Source of the DNA: CALKCV01 sp964619285
Lineage (GTDB): Bacteria > Cyanobacteriota > Cyanobacteriia > Cyanobacteriales > Microcoleaceae
Length of the DNA stretch: 5,550 nucleotides
NCBI GenBank assembly: GCA_964619285.1
Contig: CAZUCT010000369.1
Coordinates: forward strand, 1-5,550
Direction of reading: 5' to 3'
Shown one piece after another: positions 5,507 to 5,550 of this stretch (its first letter is position 1; each line of letters begins with the position of its first letter). The translations under genes were made by a program, and so were the position numbers. Below the pieces are notes generated by a model. It had not been told where the DNA came from and did no database searches. It saw only the letters and a list, made by a program, of their open reading frames with translations.

Positions 5507-5550
5507 CGACTTTAGTCGTAGTTCGTAGTAACGACTTTAGTCGTAGTTCG
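5496..5550 (+). repeat. Tandem 25-bp palindromic repeat, right copy
   Basis: Units lie at 5496-5520 and 5521-5545, with 5 bases of a third at the window end, so the array continues outside. The + strand unit is GTTCGTAGTA then ACGAC-TTTA-GTCGT then A; the first unit has C for T at 5501. Read on the minus strand it has the same TACTACGAAC flank and TAAA loop as the array at 1-52, but three of five stem pairs differ. The cyclase TAA stop is the TAA of the first unit. No T-tract follows the hairpins. Confidence 0.92.

Noticed and set aside
1..5550. CRISPR-like array from the short repeats at the window ends
   Set aside because: The 25-bp units are directly adjacent with no unique spacers and no cas genes are present.

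Overview
The window looks like a piece of a cyanobacterial chromosome, probably from a filamentous, repeat-rich species. Three lines of evidence point there. There are five complete HIP1 octamers (GCGATCGC) in 5.5 kb. Several families of short repeats sit between the genes, including an ATTAACN heptamer array. The two large genes encode protein architectures typical of cyanobacteria: a GAF-rich hybrid histidine kinase with an ethylene-receptor-type membrane domain, and a receiver-adenylate cyclase. I would not name a genus.

Layout, left to right. A tandem 25-bp repeat (1-52) overlaps the 3' end of a minus-strand gene for a small DCC-family (DUF393) CxxC protein (20-433). A 231-bp divergent intergenic region (434-664) holds a 30-bp tandem duplication, a perfect 10-bp dyad and a TATAAT box that overlaps the dyad's right arm. 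A 1214-residue hybrid sensor kinase follows (665-4309): ethylene-binding-type membrane domain, GAF, GAF, phytochrome/cyanobacteriochrome-like GAF, HisKA, HATPase, receiver, C-terminal tail. The 87-bp gap (4310-4396) is almost entirely heptamer repeats in inverted arrangement, running up to the next ATG. A 369-residue receiver-class III adenylate cyclase (4397-5506) follows, and a second tandem 25-bp repeat begins at its stop codon (5496-5550, continuing past the window).

How the genes may work together (inference). The kinase has every residue needed for phosphorylation and relay, and a sensor half resembling Synechocystis SynEtr1/UirS. The next gene on the same strand is a cyclase whose only recognisable input is a receiver domain. 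The simplest reading is a relay in which a small ligand (ethylene-like), possibly light, and other GAF inputs control the kinase and thereby cAMP synthesis. This resembles a CyaC-type enzyme (kinase, receiver and cyclase in one chain) split over two genes. The DCC gene is divergent and has no evident role in the pathway.

The most unusual structural observation is that all three stop codons lie inside repeat sequence, so repeats define the C-termini of all three proteins. The 25-bp repeats at the two window ends belong to one family, and their hairpin stems differ by compensatory base-pair changes.
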